Positions 62,927 to 64,000 of a DNA stretch of 64,000 bases are shown here, piece after piece. The translations under genes were made by a program, and so were the position numbers. The notes under the pieces are model-generated. The model had not been told where the DNA came from. It did not search any database and was given only the letters and a program-made list of their open reading frames with translations. The stretch is from NCBI GenBank assembly GCA_017506865.1, contig JAFCMP010000180.1:45942-109941 (forward strand), given 5' to 3'. Every line of letters begins with the position of its first letter. Position 1 is the stretch's first letter. This DNA is from Tribonema minus. Taxonomy: Eukaryota > Sar > Xanthophyceae > Tribonematales > Tribonemataceae.

Positions 62927-64000
62927 ATGGCGGATAGCGTATCAAGATCGGCGACGGACAGCTCCGGGGAGGCTGGAACGACCCCGGGAGGCGGGGGGAA
63001 CGGTGGCGGTGTGCAGCAGCAAGCGCTCGTGCCCCCCGAGCAGCAGCCGGCGACGCAACCCTTCACGTCGTCGGCCGGTCTAACCTCATCAGCGACGTCG
63101 AGCGCCGCCCCCTCGACCGTCGCAGTGACGGCGACCACCACCGCCCCCGCAACCGGAGCCGCCCCGGTGTCGCTCCCTGCTTCCACGGACCCCTCCGGCG
63201 CGGGTCTTGGCGTCCCGCCTACGACCTCCGCTCCTCAACCCGACTTCAACGAGATACTGCAAGGGCTGCGTCGCGCCCTGCCGCTGATGCCAGAGGGCGC
63301 CCTGGCTCAGCTCGCGGGACGCGCCGTCAAGGAGGCGGCCGAGATGACGTCCCCCGTCTCATTTCTCGGCACTCGTCCGCCGGCCTCATCAGCGCGCCCC
63401 TCCTTCACGCCAGGCTTCGCGCCCTTCTACCACGCACCAGACCCTTTCGCCACGCGCACGACTCTGCCTCCTTCCCTCACTGCGGTGCCCACCGCGGCAG
63501 AGCTGGAAGCGACGGTCCAGGAGCTTGAGCGCGCGCTGGATCAACGCATCAACACCACCCTCGAGAGCAGCCACGTGGCCGAGCGCGAGCTCAAGGACGC
63601 CGAGCAGCGCGCCGCCGCCGTCGAGCGCGACCGTCGTAACAGCCGCCCCAGCCCTGTGGCGAACCCCTCGCAGCTGCAGCTCTCGCTGCTGCAGGGGCAG
63701 GAGGCTGAGTACGCTCACCGCTTGGAGGTCGTGCGACGGCAGCAGGCGATCCTGTCGCGTAACCACCACCTGCTCGTCGAGCGCCTGCACCGCTACACGC
63801 GCATCAAGGAGTACCTGCTGGAGGCCAAGCGCGCCGGGCCCCCAGCGCTGCACCAGTTCGTGCAGGAGACTGCCCCGCGCCTGCTGGCCGATGCGGCGCA
63901 GTGGGACGCGCGCGACCTTCGAGAGGACCCAGCGTCGGCCTCACCGGCACGGGCCTTCCCTTCGCGCCCCCCACAGACCACTACTCCGTTCGGCATGGGA
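62927..64000 (+). CDS. Gag-like protein, 3' end beyond the window
   Basis: An ATG-started frame stays open for 358 codons to the window edge. The N-terminal 110 residues are Ser/Thr/Pro/Ala-rich. A predicted coiled coil follows (AELEATVQELERALDQRI, AERELKDAEQRAAAVERD), then a helical segment with HHLLVERLHRYTRIKEYLLE. No domain is certain. The layout (disordered start, coiled coil, helical region) and the low-GC leader recall the Gag of the gypsy element at 34-36 kb and of other algal LTR elements, so a second retroelement starting here is likely. A host protein is possible. Confidence 0.5.
   Translation, partial: MADSVSRSATDSSGEAGTTPGGGGNGGGVQQQALVPPEQQPATQPFTSSAGLTSSATSSAAPSTVAVTATTTAPATGAAPVSLPASTDPSGAGLGVPPTTSAPQPDFNEILQGLRRALPLMPEGALAQLAGRAVKEAAEMTSPVSFLGTRPPASSARPSFTPGFAPFYHAPDPFATRTTLPPSLTAVPTAAELEATVQELERALDQRINTTLESSHVAERELKDAEQRAAAVERDRRNSRPSPVANPSQLQLSLLQGQEAEYAHRLEVVRRQQAILSRNHHLLVERLHRYTRIKEYLLEAKRAGPPALHQFVQETAPRLLADAAQWDARDLREDPASASPARAFPSRPPQTTTPFGMG

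Noticed and set aside
1..64000. CRISPR array or prokaryotic operon structure
   Set aside because: No regularly spaced identical repeats with unique spacers and no operon-like gene packing. The repeats present are exon-edge duplications, microsatellites and telomere-like tracts.

Overview
The window is nuclear DNA of a eukaryote with many introns and high GC. The most likely source is a heterokont (stramenopile) alga, perhaps a xanthophyte or brown-alga relative. The evidence is GT-AG introns in nearly every gene, short interstitial TTAGGG-type tracts, an F-box/ankyrin gene, a CEH-x-R-x-R zinc-repeat protein, and kinase and cyclin gene styles typical of that group. The lineage call is inference. 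No organellar or prokaryotic signature is visible.

Layout. From 275 to 12343 (minus) lies a kinesin-3 (KIF1/Unc-104-like) gene with motor, coiled coil and FHA domain; 11 exons are resolved and the tail is only partly resolved. From about 13142 to 20593 (plus) lies a single gene joining an F-box, a CDK-like kinase domain and a two-fold cyclin; the kinase has HRN in place of HRD and DFA in place of DFG. The stretch 20594-24234 holds little. From 24235 to 25846 (plus) is a secreted double-psi-barrel (expansin/barwin-like), Cys-rich protein. From 26500 to 40903 (minus) is one complete Ty3/gypsy LTR retrotransposon with a CAAT target duplication. Its polyprotein carries a cytosine-C5 DNA methyltransferase domain between Gag and the protease. 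Its 5' LTR was later hit by a two-exon hAT transposon (38037-40836). From 42109 to 48529 (minus) is a thioredoxin-UBA-zinc finger-coiled coil-PUB protein. It is divergent, across about 220 bp, from a 20S proteasome alpha-5 gene (48750-52421, plus). From 54092 to 55605 (plus) is an F-box-like/ankyrin protein. From 56613 to 57875 (minus) is a coiled-coil protein ending in CEH-type zinc repeats. From about 58.6 to 61.0 kb is a decayed repeat array. At 62927-64000 a Gag-like open frame runs off the window edge.

Themes. (1) The retroelement is the strongest candidate for an unusual system. It has an intact methyltransferase-protease frame next to frameshifted RT and integrase frames, a candidate 74-nt intron that would join Gag to the methyltransferase frame, and a roughly 67-nt tRNA copy at the primer-binding site. 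(2) Introns of at least three host genes contain tandem, decaying copies of the neighbouring exon edges with their splice sites, as if introns grow by duplication of exon-intron boundaries. (3) Two ubiquitin-proteasome genes share one short divergent promoter.

All domain calls come from reading translations by eye. Splice junctions were chosen by GT/GC-AG sites, preserved phase and continuity of family motifs. No database search or transcript evidence was available.
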